64,000 nucleotides of DNA from a virus. The translations under genes were made by a program, and so were the position numbers. Below are positions 53,598 to 62,484 of this stretch, in pieces (position 1 is the stretch's first letter; every line of letters starts with the position of its first letter). The stretch spans positions 43,273 through 107,272 of the IMG/VR virus record IMGVR_UViG_3300020192_000008; one strand, given 5' to 3'. The notes below the pieces were generated by a model. It was not told the DNA's origin, searched no databases, and saw only the letters and a program-made list of their open reading frames with translations.

Positions 53598-54320
53598 CTA
53601 TCCCTTTACGCCCATCGGTTTCTTGCAGGTGCTGCAGGGCTTGCCGACCAAGAAGCCGTCGACAAACCCAGGGTCGTACTTCGAGCACTCCGGGCATGGC
53701 ACGGTGGCTTTTATCGTGCGCTTGACTGCCTTCTTCTTGGGCGTGCCACTCGTGGTGATGTGCTCTGACTTTGGTGGTTCGGGCTCTGCCACGTAAACCG
53801 TCGGGCTGCGACGCTCTTCTTCGATGAGGGCGCGCACCTTGTCGAGATCCTTGGGCGTGTGCACGGTGCCGCCGGTGTTGAGGTCGAGGTACCACTGGTA
53901 AACCTGCAGCGGCGTCTCGAGCTCGTTGACGTGCCAGTTGAAGTAGGCGCACGATGGCAGCAGGTCAGTGAAGTCCCTGGCGTAGAGATCGCCGAAGACG
54001 GACACCTTGTTCTGCAGAAAGTCGAGAGCTGCCGTGAGGCGCTGCTTGCCATCGACGACAGTGAAGTTGCCCACGCGGCCACGGCTCCAGCCGGGGCAGT
54101 TGGTGTAGATGTCACGGCTCGAGTGGCCGCCCTTCAGCACGTACTCGACGTACCGAGTCTGCTGCTCAGGCGTCCAGACGTAGCCGCGCTGAAAGACCGG
54201 GTCGATGTCGAGCTTCCACTCCTCGTAGTGCTTCAGGGTGTGCTCGATATGACGCCAATCTACCGTGACGCAGTACCCACTGCTGCGCGTGAAGCGCTCG
54301 ATGTCTTCGTACTTAGCCAC
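53598..54320 (-). CDS. DUF262 protein with C-terminal zinc ribbon
   Basis: 240 residues from a GTG that overlaps the upstream TAG. PVFQRGYVWTPEQQTRYVE near 42 and VVDGKQRLTAALDFL near 88 define DUF262 (the GmrS/ParB-like N-terminal domain with NTP-binding DGQR-type motif). The C-terminus has CPEC...CSTC, a zinc ribbon, after a basic linker. DUF262 proteins often belong to restriction or defence systems; here no GmrD nuclease partner follows, so a regulatory or anti-defence role is possible. Confidence 0.75.
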   Translation of the reverse strand: MAKYEDIERFTRSSGYCVTVDWRHIEHTLKHYEEWKLDIDPVFQRGYVWTPEQQTRYVEYVLKGGHSSRDIYTNCPGWSRGRVGNFTVVDGKQRLTAALDFLQNKVSVFGDLYARDFTDLLPSCAYFNWHVNELETPLQVYQWYLDLNTGGTVHTPKDLDKVRALIEEERRSPTVYVAEPEPPKSEHITTSGTPKKKAVKRTIKATVPCPECSKYDPGFVDGFLVGKPCSTCKKPMGVKG

Positions 54321-54691
54321 TAGTGAAGGACCTTCTGTTCCTGCTTCTTCTTGTCACAGAGAAGCATGTCGAGAGACTCTTCCATCGTGTACTCGGGTAG
54401 GTCTGAGCCTTCAAGCACAAGGGCCTGCTCAATCTTCTTGTAGGTGCCCTCATCCTTCGTGCGGGGAAGCATCACAGGGGAGAAGGCTCGTTCGCCGTCC
54501 TCCATGATCATCACAAGAAGAAGGATGACGCCGTCGGTGCAGAAGATCGCATCCTTGGGGCAGTCGGGATCGAACACCCCTTTCATCCCAAGCTGAGCGC
54601 TCACCCTGGCAGCGATGGTCTCCAGGAAGCTGTCATCAAACGCGATGCCACCGTGCTTGCTGTTGATGATGCAGAACGAAACGTCGGCCAT
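54320..54691 (-). CDS. Unknown protein
   Basis: 123 residues, alpha/beta, with a hydrophobic strand (VILLLVMIM) that is too short and charged at both sides to be a clear membrane anchor. No family recognised. First gene of the run that includes DUF262 and thyX; the palindrome just upstream may control it. Confidence 0.6.
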   Translation of the reverse strand: MADVSFCIINSKHGGIAFDDSFLETIAARVSAQLGMKGVFDPDCPKDAIFCTDGVILLLVMIMEDGERAFSPVMLPRTKDEGTYKKIEQALVLEGSDLPEYTMEESLDMLLCDKKKQEQKVLH

Positions 54692-54738
54692 AGATAGAAG
54701 TACCTTTCGAGGTACTTATACCCGGCGTCAACCCCTTT
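54692..54738 (-). promoter_or_regulatory. Palindrome and promoter-like element upstream of the nucleotide operon
   Basis: A perfect 8-bp inverted repeat, AAGTACCT-TTCG-AGGTACTT (54698-54717), lies 7 bases before the ATG. Upstream on the minus strand are GGGTATAAG and TTGACG, but they are only five bases apart, too close for a normal sigma-70 promoter. The palindrome may be an operator or an RNA hairpin near the ribosome site. Confidence 0.4.
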
Positions 54739-54796
54739 CTACACAGCCCTACGGAAGCCTACTGAAGAGGGGGAAGCGTGTGGCTTCGACCCCTCT

Positions 54797-55111
54797 TCAC
54801 TGGCTGCGGATGCTCTTGCCTACATCCTTCAGATATTGGTTGAGCTTGTCCGTGTCCTCTACGATGACAACGTTGTGCTCGAGTTCCTTGACTTGTCCAT
54901 CGACCGTCTTGGCGTGCTCGTCAACGATCTCACGTGTCTTTTCAACACGTTCGCTCTCTGCATGCGCGGCCTGCTCTTGAGCCTTCTTCTCCTCGTCCTT
55001 CTGCACGGGGCTTGGTACAGGATCAAGTACGGTCCTCTTCCCTCGCCAAGCGATGAGGAGGAAGAGGACCCACAAGACTGAGCCGAGAATGAGGCCGACC
55101 TTCTCGTTCAC
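54797..55111 (-). CDS. Single-pass membrane coiled-coil protein, spanin-like
   Basis: 104 residues from a GTG overlapping the upstream TGA. Residues 5-23 form one membrane segment (LILGSVLWVLFLLIAWRG), followed by a charged coiled coil (residues 35-95). That is the layout of inner-membrane spanins, which act in the last lysis step of Gram-negative hosts. No outer-membrane lipoprotein partner is seen overlapping it, so the call is weak. Confidence 0.5.
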   Translation of the reverse strand: MNEKVGLILGSVLWVLFLLIAWRGKRTVLDPVPSPVQKDEEKKAQEQAAHAESERVEKTREIVDEHAKTVDGQVKELEHNVVIVEDTDKLNQYLKDVGKSIRSQ

Positions 55112-55446
55112 TTATCCTCCGAGATGTCGACCCCGAACTTCGCCTCGGCGATCTTCTTGACGATGCGGTAGATCGTGCCTGAGGCGAAGCCCACGGGGAT
55201 GCCGTAGAACATCACCTGGCTACGCAGCTCGGTGAACCCTACAGGGTAGGGGAAGCCCCGTCCGAGGCACACAAGCACGCCGCCGATGAGGGGTGGTAGT
55301 ACCAGGAGGGCGACGTCTCTCCAGAACCACCTACTGGTGACCCCCGGAAAGGCGCCCTCCACTGCATGCCGGATGATGAACACGATCGCGAAGACCGCGA
55401 CCCCAAACAGAAGAGCAGGCCATGTAGCGGAGATGACTTCGTCCAT
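55108..55446 (-). CDS. Multi-pass membrane protein, holin-like
   Basis: 112 residues with about three hydrophobic segments (ALLFGVAVFAIVFIIR, VALLVLPPLIGGVLVC, YGIPVGFASGTIYRIV) and a charged C-terminus. Size and topology suit a holin. The next gene is the spanin-like protein, giving a plausible lysis pair; no endolysin is visible in the window. Start taken at the ATG; a GTG at 55461 is possible. Confidence 0.5.
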   Translation of the reverse strand: MDEVISATWPALLFGVAVFAIVFIIRHAVEGAFPGVTSRWFWRDVALLVLPPLIGGVLVCLGRGFPYPVGFTELRSQVMFYGIPVGFASGTIYRIVKKIAEAKFGVDISEDK

Positions 55447-55466
55447 GGCCCGATCGTACACCTAAA

Positions 55467-57488
55467 TCAAAAGGTGGTCCTACGCCACATGATGAAGGTC
55501 GTGAACACCTGACCGATGAACAAGTAGGTCTCTGGCGTTACTCCTTCCAGGACGTTACAAGAACCACTGAAGCTGTTCGAGAGAACGTTTCCCTGGTAGT
55601 CGGTGGTCGTAAAGCTCACCGTATCCGTAATCGGACCCGCGCTCTTGTGCAGGTAGAGCGTGATGGTTTCACCTGGGTGAATCATGGTCAACGTCAGGGT
55701 GACGTTACCCGACCCAGCGATGACCTTGATGATGCTCCCCGATTCGATGTCCCTGCTACCCGTGTTGGCGTTCAGGTCCGTCTGCGGGTAGTTGTGCGTG
55801 TACTTGTGCCTGAGACCCGTGGCCTGCAGAGACCCATCTGAGCGCAGGAAACCAAGTGCTTGGTACGTATGCCAAGAGCTAGGCTCATGACCACCCCAAG
55901 CAAGAACGGGGACCTCGAAGTCCTGCGTCCTACCGAAGAACTTGGCATACACGGCGTCAGGCCAGTAGGCACTTGAATCCCTACGCTGGGGCGGTGGGTC
56001 GGCGAACATCATGCCGTTCAAGTAGACGCCGTTGCCGAAGCCCGTCTGCTTGTCATGCATGTTCGCGGCGTCTTCAGACACCATGAAGATGGTGTTACCC
56101 CAATCAACTACGGTGCCGCTTGCGGCAACGAAGTTCGGCAGGCCCCCATCGGGGTAGCGAACCGACGCCTCCGTGTCCGTGTTGATGAAGGTGACGATCA
56201 GGGTATGAATAACGCCGCTAACGTCGACGCGAAGGAAGTCGTATCCAAGCGAGATGGCGGTGTAGCTGGTGCCGCTGATTGTCTGCTTGAACCAACCAGA
56301 CGTCAGCGTCGCGGTGCTGCCAGACAGGTTCACTGTAGTGGCGACTGGGATGCTCGTAGCTGAGCTGGGAGCAAGAGAGTCCGCGTCTCTCACAGCCACA
56401 TGCAAGAAGGAGAAGAGGTTCCCTCCTTCTGCAAGAGTCGTCGAGCTCTGCTTACGGCCTTGCACAACAAAACCAGAGCTCACGCCTTTGCGGTTGGCAG
56501 ATGTAGCAGGCGTGAACTCGTCACCCAGGTAGGCGTTCCACTGACCACCAAAGAAGAGTTCTTTCACTCCTTGGTGGGTCGATGTGCCGCCGTTGGTGGT
56601 GTAGTTGTAGCCAGTAAAGCCGATACTATCGCGTGTATACCAAGCGCCTGAACCCGCGGTATCGAGAGCAACAGCGATAGGGTGAAGGCTGAGAGGGGCG
56701 CCACGTGCCGTACTCCTGCGATACCGGTTGTCCAGCGAGCCATACGCCAGATCCCAGAGGGTCGTTGTAGGAGTAGCATTCCACGCAAGAGCAGCCCCCG
56801 TGGGGCCTTGCATCTTTCGGAAGACGTTCTCTACGTCTGCGGTGACCTCTTCTGCCCCCCGCACCTTGATGAAGGTAAACGCGTCTACCTCAAGGTTCGC
56901 CAGGTTCGATCTCGACCCGTAGTAAACACGGTACGTCGTGCCCGTGGGTACAGGGTTGAAGAGCGTCAGAGTAACTGCGCCAGTGGAGAACCCATCTCCT
57001 ACCGATGCACCAGAGATACTCGTGACGGATGTCTTCGCCCCGAAGTTCGTGATGATGTCGTTGTCGTTGTTGTCAATGACAGAGAAGAGCGTGCTCAACG
57101 GGTACGAGGGGTCGTTACCCACAAACGTCCCTGCTGGCAGGACGATAGAATAAACTGGTGAGGCCGCCACTACATCATCGGTGCGTACTGGTACGGCCAG
57201 GTCTCGGTGAAACAAGTCATCGAGATGGTCGGTGTTGCTAGCCAGCGCTCGAAGACCGCGGTTGGCGTTGGCGCTTGAAGCATCCTCACCAAACGCTACG
57301 AAGAGCGTACCGACGTTGGGTCCCGTCGCCTTGTAGTCGTCGGCATAGGCGCTACCCAGCCCACCCGTGCCGCCACTTGTGACGTTGATACGACCGTAGG
57401 TAGTACCGTCGAAGGCAACGGCGGTTGGCCCCACAGGGAGGGACGGAGCATCGGTGTAAGTCGGGTCAGTGAAGCGTCGGAACGTCAT
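55467..57488 (-). CDS. Tail fibre/adhesin-like protein
   Basis: 673 residues, Thr/Ser/Gly/Asn-rich and beta-rich throughout with no catalytic motif. The N-terminal 60 residues are ordinary and may attach to the tail; the rest looks like a receptor-binding beta-structure (IYLHK-type strands, DSLAPSSATSIPVATT). Just downstream of other tail proteins and before the lysis pair. Family unknown; called from composition and place. Confidence 0.6.
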   Translation of the reverse strand: MTFRRFTDPTYTDAPSLPVGPTAVAFDGTTYGRINVTSGGTGGLGSAYADDYKATGPNVGTLFVAFGEDASSANANRGLRALASNTDHLDDLFHRDLAVPVRTDDVVAASPVYSIVLPAGTFVGNDPSYPLSTLFSVIDNNDNDIITNFGAKTSVTSISGASVGDGFSTGAVTLTLFNPVPTGTTYRVYYGSRSNLANLEVDAFTFIKVRGAEEVTADVENVFRKMQGPTGAALAWNATPTTTLWDLAYGSLDNRYRRSTARGAPLSLHPIAVALDTAGSGAWYTRDSIGFTGYNYTTNGGTSTHQGVKELFFGGQWNAYLGDEFTPATSANRKGVSSGFVVQGRKQSSTTLAEGGNLFSFLHVAVRDADSLAPSSATSIPVATTVNLSGSTATLTSGWFKQTISGTSYTAISLGYDFLRVDVSGVIHTLIVTFINTDTEASVRYPDGGLPNFVAASGTVVDWGNTIFMVSEDAANMHDKQTGFGNGVYLNGMMFADPPPQRRDSSAYWPDAVYAKFFGRTQDFEVPVLAWGGHEPSSWHTYQALGFLRSDGSLQATGLRHKYTHNYPQTDLNANTGSRDIESGSIIKVIAGSGNVTLTLTMIHPGETITLYLHKSAGPITDTVSFTTTDYQGNVLSNSFSGSCNVLEGVTPETYLFIGQVFTTFIMWRRTTF

Positions 57489-57497
57489 GGCTAGCCT

Positions 57498-58127
57498 TTA
57501 GAAGCGGATCGTCCAGGAGACCTCGAGATCGAACGCGGCGGTCTTCGAGATGGTGGGGAAGGTATCGTAGGCGACTCCGGTGTTGCTGGCGCTGTTCACG
57601 TTCGCCGCACTTGTGTAGAGCATCACCTCTGACAGTGGCACGGTGAGGAACGGATTGTAGCTGATCTCCGCCTGGCTGAAGACCCGACGAAAGTTGATCT
57701 GCGTCACCGCTGGGAACGTGGCAGGCGCCTGCACTCGGCCAAGCCACTCGTCCGACACAACAAGGTAGGGAGGTGCCGAAGAGCCCCCAGAGACCCTCAC
57801 CGGACGCTCGAGAACAGTCAGCGTAGGGTCCGTGTCGACGTAGAGGTTCGTGCCTGGGTACGCCGTCAGCAGGGGATCAATGTTCGCTACGCCAGGAGCA
57901 ATCTGCTTCGTGCCGCCGATGCCCACGCCCATGTACTTGATCCGGTCATCCCTGAAGGTAAGGTCAGGGCTGAAGGAGCTGTAGCCGATGAGCTGAACCA
58001 GGTACTCACGACCCAGGTTCAGCCAGATGTTATGGCCCTTCACCCGCTGCTTGATCTTCCCCCGCTCACGCGTGGTGATCTCAAGGTTGCTGCGGACGTT
58101 GATGAGCTCGACCGTACTCTTCTTCAT
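57498..58127 (-). CDS. Tail-associated structural protein
   Basis: 209 residues from the ATG at 58127. A KHNI-like beta segment near 25 and several strands (PDLTFRDDRIKYMGVGIGG) look like a tail-fibre or baseplate component. No family recognised. Part of the tail operon, overlapping the upstream gene by four bases. Confidence 0.6.
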   Translation of the reverse strand: MKKSTVELINVRSNLEITTRERGKIKQRVKGHNIWLNLGREYLVQLIGYSSFSPDLTFRDDRIKYMGVGIGGTKQIAPGVANIDPLLTAYPGTNLYVDTDPTLTVLERPVRVSGGSSAPPYLVVSDEWLGRVQAPATFPAVTQINFRRVFSQAEISYNPFLTVPLSEVMLYTSAANVNSASNTGVAYDTFPTISKTAAFDLEVSWTIRF

Positions 58128-58558
58128 TGCTGAATCTCCTCGAGCTCGCCAAAGAAGCCCACCCACGTGGCCATCTTTTCCATCGGGTCGATGCCCAACA
58201 TCGCCTTCATCATCGGCACCTTCATCGTCACCATGGTGCCAAAGTACTTCATCGGGATGTGCTGACCATAGGCTTTCTTTGCAGAAGCCTTGGTTGGGAA
58301 CCCAAGGAAGATCTTGTACTCGTCGAACGAGCCGTCGTCTTTGCTCTGCGAGACCCAGAATGCTTCATCAGCGTCCTTGTCTGGCCCCAAGAAGACGTCC
58401 ATCTCCTCGCTGTCACCACCATCGGTCTTCGGGATGAAGCCGTAGTCGTACAGGTACGTCCTCTCCCAAGGCTTACCGCTAGAGTCTTTGCCCCTCTGAA
58501 CAAAGCCCTTGGGCCGGTCGAGGCGGATCTTGATGCCCTGAAACTCTACAGTCTTCAT
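58124..58558 (-). CDS. Phage inorganic-pyrophosphatase-like (InPase) domain protein
   Basis: 144 residues. RLDRPKGFVQRG, YDYGFIPKT followed by DVFLGPDKDAD, and DEYKIFLGF match the small InPase-like domain often found in Mu-like and other phage structural modules. In that family the domain is thought to modify or hydrolyse a phosphate ester, but its role is unclear. Starts at a TGATG junction after the large baseplate protein. Confidence 0.65.
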   Translation of the reverse strand: MKTVEFQGIKIRLDRPKGFVQRGKDSSGKPWERTYLYDYGFIPKTDGGDSEEMDVFLGPDKDADEAFWVSQSKDDGSFDEYKIFLGFPTKASAKKAYGQHIPMKYFGTMVTMKVPMMKAMLGIDPMEKMATWVGFFGELEEIQQ

Positions 58559-61500
58559 CACATGCTCTTGACGACGGCGTAGGTGCCGGCAGGCAGGACC
58601 TGATCGTACGTCCAAGCGTACGCTTCACCAAGATGGACCAGGATTGTAGCCCAGGAGATGTTCGTACCGCCCCCCGTTGAGCCGATCGCCACGGTAACCG
58701 AGACACCAGAGCCGATGAGCACACTCGAAAGGGGCAGAGCCACCCTGTAGAAGTCACAGGCAGGGGTAACGAAGTCGACGCTCTGATTCAACACCCCGTT
58801 GAGGTAGATGTACAGACGAAGGCTCTGGGCATCGAGATTGCCGATGGTGTTGATGTCGACGATGGCTGTATCGACCAGTATTGGGCTGGCCGTGACACTG
58901 GCTAGACCAAGCGTCTTCGGGGTCTCGAGTACGTTCGGCAAGTAGAGGAGAACGTCTTGGAAGACCTCTCTCCGCTCGGTAAGAACAACTGAGTCCCAGT
59001 TGAGCACCATGTCGAACTGCGGCAGAGTGATCCCGTTGGCAACAAACAGTATGGTGCCGTAGATCAAGTCTGTCGGAACCAGGTACGTCTTGTCGTAGCC
59101 CCAGTAGATGGGCTGCGTTGCACCAGGGTACGTAGGAGCAACGTCGGCAGGCTCGTTGCTATCGAACTTGTTCTGCCACCCACCCGTTGCAGCCCGTGCA
59201 TCATCAAAGGTGCCACCGAGTGCTGAGTACGCTGACCCAACCTGAACGAAAGAAACCCCATCAACGAAGTACAGCGTGCCGCCGTACTCTACGAGATCGC
59301 TCGTGCTTACGGTCGTGTCCTCTCCCATGCCTGCAAGCACAAGGAAGAGGGGGTAGGTGTACTTGGGCTTGATGCGAAGGATGAAGCTCTTGACGAAGAG
59401 CAGCGTCGAGAGGCTGAAAGCCTTGCTATCAACGCGTACCAAGAACTTGTTGAACTTCTCTACCTCGAACATCAACCCCTGGTTGAGGTACCCCTCGAAC
59501 CACTTCGGGTCCTTGATGCGGTCGACAATCTCCACGCCCTCGACCATAGGGGCGAACTGCGAGAGCGTATCGCCGACCTTGTAACTCTCCAGGGTCAACG
59601 GGTTGATCTCGAGCTCAAGACCACGAGGGTACTCGTACGACCTGACGATCTGCTGGTTGCTCGCATCCTCAACGAGAATGCGCCCCTGGTTGGGGGAGAA
59701 CCGAGGGTCAATCTCCAAGATCTTCCCCGCCTCTTCAGCGAAGGGCAGACCGAGCAAGATCTGAGTACCTGCCCGAAGGTTCTTCATCGTCGGGCCGTTG
59801 AAGTGGGCGTACCAGAGACCTCGAACGGCTGAGAGGTAGTCGATGTTCTCGTCTAGGGCTTCTTTGTCTTCGAGATCGAAGTCGACTGCGAGACCGAAGT
59901 TCTGCTCGATGACTGGCATGTTATCGACGTACGTCGTCTCTGCCCAAAGACGCTCAGGGGGAACCTGCCCCTCCCAGACATCAGGGCCCTCGTCGCCCAT
60001 CGGGTTCGTCGTCACGAATCGAAGGCACGTCCTGCCTCGGTACTCCTCGAGGAAGTAATCGATGTTCTGGCGGAGCACCTCCTGGTCGTCCGTGGTCTTG
60101 ATCTTCTCCTGCAGGTAAGGCACGCCGACAACGAGCTTGTCGACAGGCATGTACCTGCGTCGATGCACAGCATAGAAGAAGACATCGAACGTCTCAGGCT
60201 GGGACAGGAAGGAAGAGATGCCGAGCATCTCCGTCAGAAGACCGCCTGACGTGCCTTCAGCTGCGCTGACAACTGCGGCAGGAACGAGAGCAGCCTGACC
60301 CGTGGCCTTCTCGACGACTTCGTAGAAGGCGATGTCCCCCTCGCTGACCAGGGCGTTGTAGAAGTCCAAGAAGACGCTGCTGGTTACCCCGCAGATCTTC
60401 CAAGAGCTCGAGAGAGTCACCGGCAGCTCAACATCGAGAACGACGCGCTGCTTGGCCCAGGTGTCGCTGGGGTCGGTGGCCAGGGAGACGATGCGGAAGG
60501 CCATCCCATCAACGACCAGGAAGTCACCAGCCTTCACCTCGGTGCTGCCCAGGCCTCGCTCTACCTTATAGACCTTCATCCCTATGGCGGCGCCGGCGGT
60601 GCCGGAGGGCAGGTCGTTGTAAGCCGGGAAGCTGAACAGGTTGGTGGCTGTCGAGGCTTCGGTCAGGGCGAACGAGAAGGGGGCAGAGATGAAGAGCTTG
60701 CGCAGAGAGCCGCTCGAGATCACCTCGACCTTGAAGCGCTTGTCGCTCTTGCGAAGCCGCTGCTGCAGCTGGGTGACCATCGAGTCAATGGTCACGGCTG
60801 CAGAGCCAGAGAAGGTGATGGAGATGTCGTCGAAGAGAGGGCTCGAGACGACGATCTTCCCTCCGCCTGGCACAACAGAGGCTGCCAGCACGTTGCTCTC
60901 CACCCCACTCCAGACCATGCGGATCTTGGTGGAGGAGATGACGGGCTCAGGGATGTAGAGGTCGTAGTGCAGCCACCTGCGCTGGAAGGCGCGGGGCACA
61001 TCCCTGAGGCTCTTGGAGTACTCGTGCTGCCAGAGGGTCAGCATCTCGCTGGCGGTCACCTGAGCAAGAGCAGACCAGAAGACGCTGATCATCTCCTTGT
61101 TCTCGACCAGGTTCCACGAGTCGAGCAGGTAGTTCCACATGAACGACAGGTCAGGAGTGCAGCCCCTCGGAATGGGCGACTCTGTGACGTTGACGATCAT
61201 GCCCGCAGGCTCTGAGTAGTAGACGCCGTCGTAGACCGTCAGGTCGAACTTGAAGATACCGGAGACGTCCGGGTAGAACGTGGGCCGCTCTGCCGTGACA
61301 CCGTTGATGGTGCCCTGGCGGATGACCTTGGCCATCTTGTTCGTGATGGGCGCGGGCAGAGCGAACTCACTTGCCTGGACGTAAAAGCCCGAGCCATCGC
61401 TGCCGACAGACACGATGTCGTAGGCAATGCCCTCGAACAGAAGGACATCTCCCACCGAGATGCCCACGTCAGCGTGGTAGTCGCCGAGCTTCTCCGAGTA

Positions 61501-62484
61501 CAGCTTGCTGGCGAAGGGCGTGGGGGTGATGGTCCGGCCGTCGTCGACCTGGTAGCCGAACGAGCTCGGCAGGGGTGTACCGGTGAGCCGCCACTTGTAG
61601 GCAAGCGGGGCGCCCTCGGGATCGAAGCTGCCGCCGGCGTCGAGGCGGATGACCGTGCAGGTCTGTGCTGCCTGGTCTTTGCCAGCGTCTGCAACGGGGG
61701 GCAGGTTGGGGATGACCATACCCGTGCCGACGCAGATGCTATCGAGCTGGATGTCAGAGGGCTGGCCGACAACGCCCTTGACGCTGATGACCGTGCCATC
61801 CGTCGGGGTGACGGGCGAAGAAGACGTCGGGATGGCCGGCAAGATGGCCAGCAGCTGATGACCTACCGACGGGATGTCCGAGGTCTTGGTCAGGTAGATG
61901 AACACCGTTGCCGTGACAGAATCGAGTGCGATTCGGACGGTGTAGTACTGACCTGCAACAACGCTGTCGAACGAGCCTGGGATGACCTGCAGAATGCTGT
62001 TGAGCTCGAGCAGGTTCGCACCGTTGTGCAGAACGTTGCCCGTGTAAGCAAGACCCACCTTCGAGAAGAACAGACCCGCTGAGTAGCCCTGTTGATCTAC
62101 CGTGCCGAGGAAGATGTGCCTGTTCTGCAGCGACGAGAAGTCGGTCGGCAGGCTGTTGAACATCAACGTGAACTCCATAGTCCACGTGAACGGGATGTTC
62201 ATGTCTACGTAGATCCAAGCCGTACCCTCTTGCGCAGGGCTCGTGCCGCTGAAGAGCCGGTAGTCCTCGACGGCTGGGACAATCTCCGACTGCCCAAGAG
62301 GGATGTTGGCGTCGACCTCCAGGTAGCTGTCGAACACGCTCATGGGCCCGCAAGGGCCGACGCAGTAGACGTCGAAGGGAGCCTGCACGGGCAGGTTCCC
62401 ACCAGGAGTAGCGCTCAAAGAGCCTGTCCAAGCAGACTGCCCGTAAGGACCACTACCCCAACCAGGAGCGATGCATTCCGTCAT
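58558..62484 (-). CDS. Large baseplate/tail protein with lectin-like and PKD domains
   Basis: 1308 residues from the ATG at 62484 (the frame is open to 63003 but that part is shadow of the next gene). Residues about 60-240 resemble a concanavalin/laminin-G-like beta-sandwich (WTMEFTLMFNS, HIFLGTVDQQG). A PKD-type domain follows (PVADAGKDQAAQT, GGSFDPEGAPLAYKW). The C-terminal 900 residues include helical and beta parts typical of baseplate wedge or tail-tip proteins (FMWNYLLDSWNLVEN). It may bind host surface sugars. Family otherwise unknown. Confidence 0.68.
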   Translation of the reverse strand: MTECIAPGWGSGPYGQSAWTGSLSATPGGNLPVQAPFDVYCVGPCGPMSVFDSYLEVDANIPLGQSEIVPAVEDYRLFSGTSPAQEGTAWIYVDMNIPFTWTMEFTLMFNSLPTDFSSLQNRHIFLGTVDQQGYSAGLFFSKVGLAYTGNVLHNGANLLELNSILQVIPGSFDSVVAGQYYTVRIALDSVTATVFIYLTKTSDIPSVGHQLLAILPAIPTSSSPVTPTDGTVISVKGVVGQPSDIQLDSICVGTGMVIPNLPPVADAGKDQAAQTCTVIRLDAGGSFDPEGAPLAYKWRLTGTPLPSSFGYQVDDGRTITPTPFASKLYSEKLGDYHADVGISVGDVLLFEGIAYDIVSVGSDGSGFYVQASEFALPAPITNKMAKVIRQGTINGVTAERPTFYPDVSGIFKFDLTVYDGVYYSEPAGMIVNVTESPIPRGCTPDLSFMWNYLLDSWNLVENKEMISVFWSALAQVTASEMLTLWQHEYSKSLRDVPRAFQRRWLHYDLYIPEPVISSTKIRMVWSGVESNVLAASVVPGGGKIVVSSPLFDDISITFSGSAAVTIDSMVTQLQQRLRKSDKRFKVEVISSGSLRKLFISAPFSFALTEASTATNLFSFPAYNDLPSGTAGAAIGMKVYKVERGLGSTEVKAGDFLVVDGMAFRIVSLATDPSDTWAKQRVVLDVELPVTLSSSWKICGVTSSVFLDFYNALVSEGDIAFYEVVEKATGQAALVPAAVVSAAEGTSGGLLTEMLGISSFLSQPETFDVFFYAVHRRRYMPVDKLVVGVPYLQEKIKTTDDQEVLRQNIDYFLEEYRGRTCLRFVTTNPMGDEGPDVWEGQVPPERLWAETTYVDNMPVIEQNFGLAVDFDLEDKEALDENIDYLSAVRGLWYAHFNGPTMKNLRAGTQILLGLPFAEEAGKILEIDPRFSPNQGRILVEDASNQQIVRSYEYPRGLELEINPLTLESYKVGDTLSQFAPMVEGVEIVDRIKDPKWFEGYLNQGLMFEVEKFNKFLVRVDSKAFSLSTLLFVKSFILRIKPKYTYPLFLVLAGMGEDTTVSTSDLVEYGGTLYFVDGVSFVQVGSAYSALGGTFDDARAATGGWQNKFDSNEPADVAPTYPGATQPIYWGYDKTYLVPTDLIYGTILFVANGITLPQFDMVLNWDSVVLTERREVFQDVLLYLPNVLETPKTLGLASVTASPILVDTAIVDINTIGNLDAQSLRLYIYLNGVLNQSVDFVTPACDFYRVALPLSSVLIGSGVSVTVAIGSTGGGTNISWATILVHLGEAYAWTYDQVLPAGTYAVVKSM

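Noticed and set aside
53596-53952. N-terminal extension of ThyX
   Set aside because: Arg/His-rich shadow of the DUF262 gene; the ThyX domain begins at the ATG with a ribosome site.
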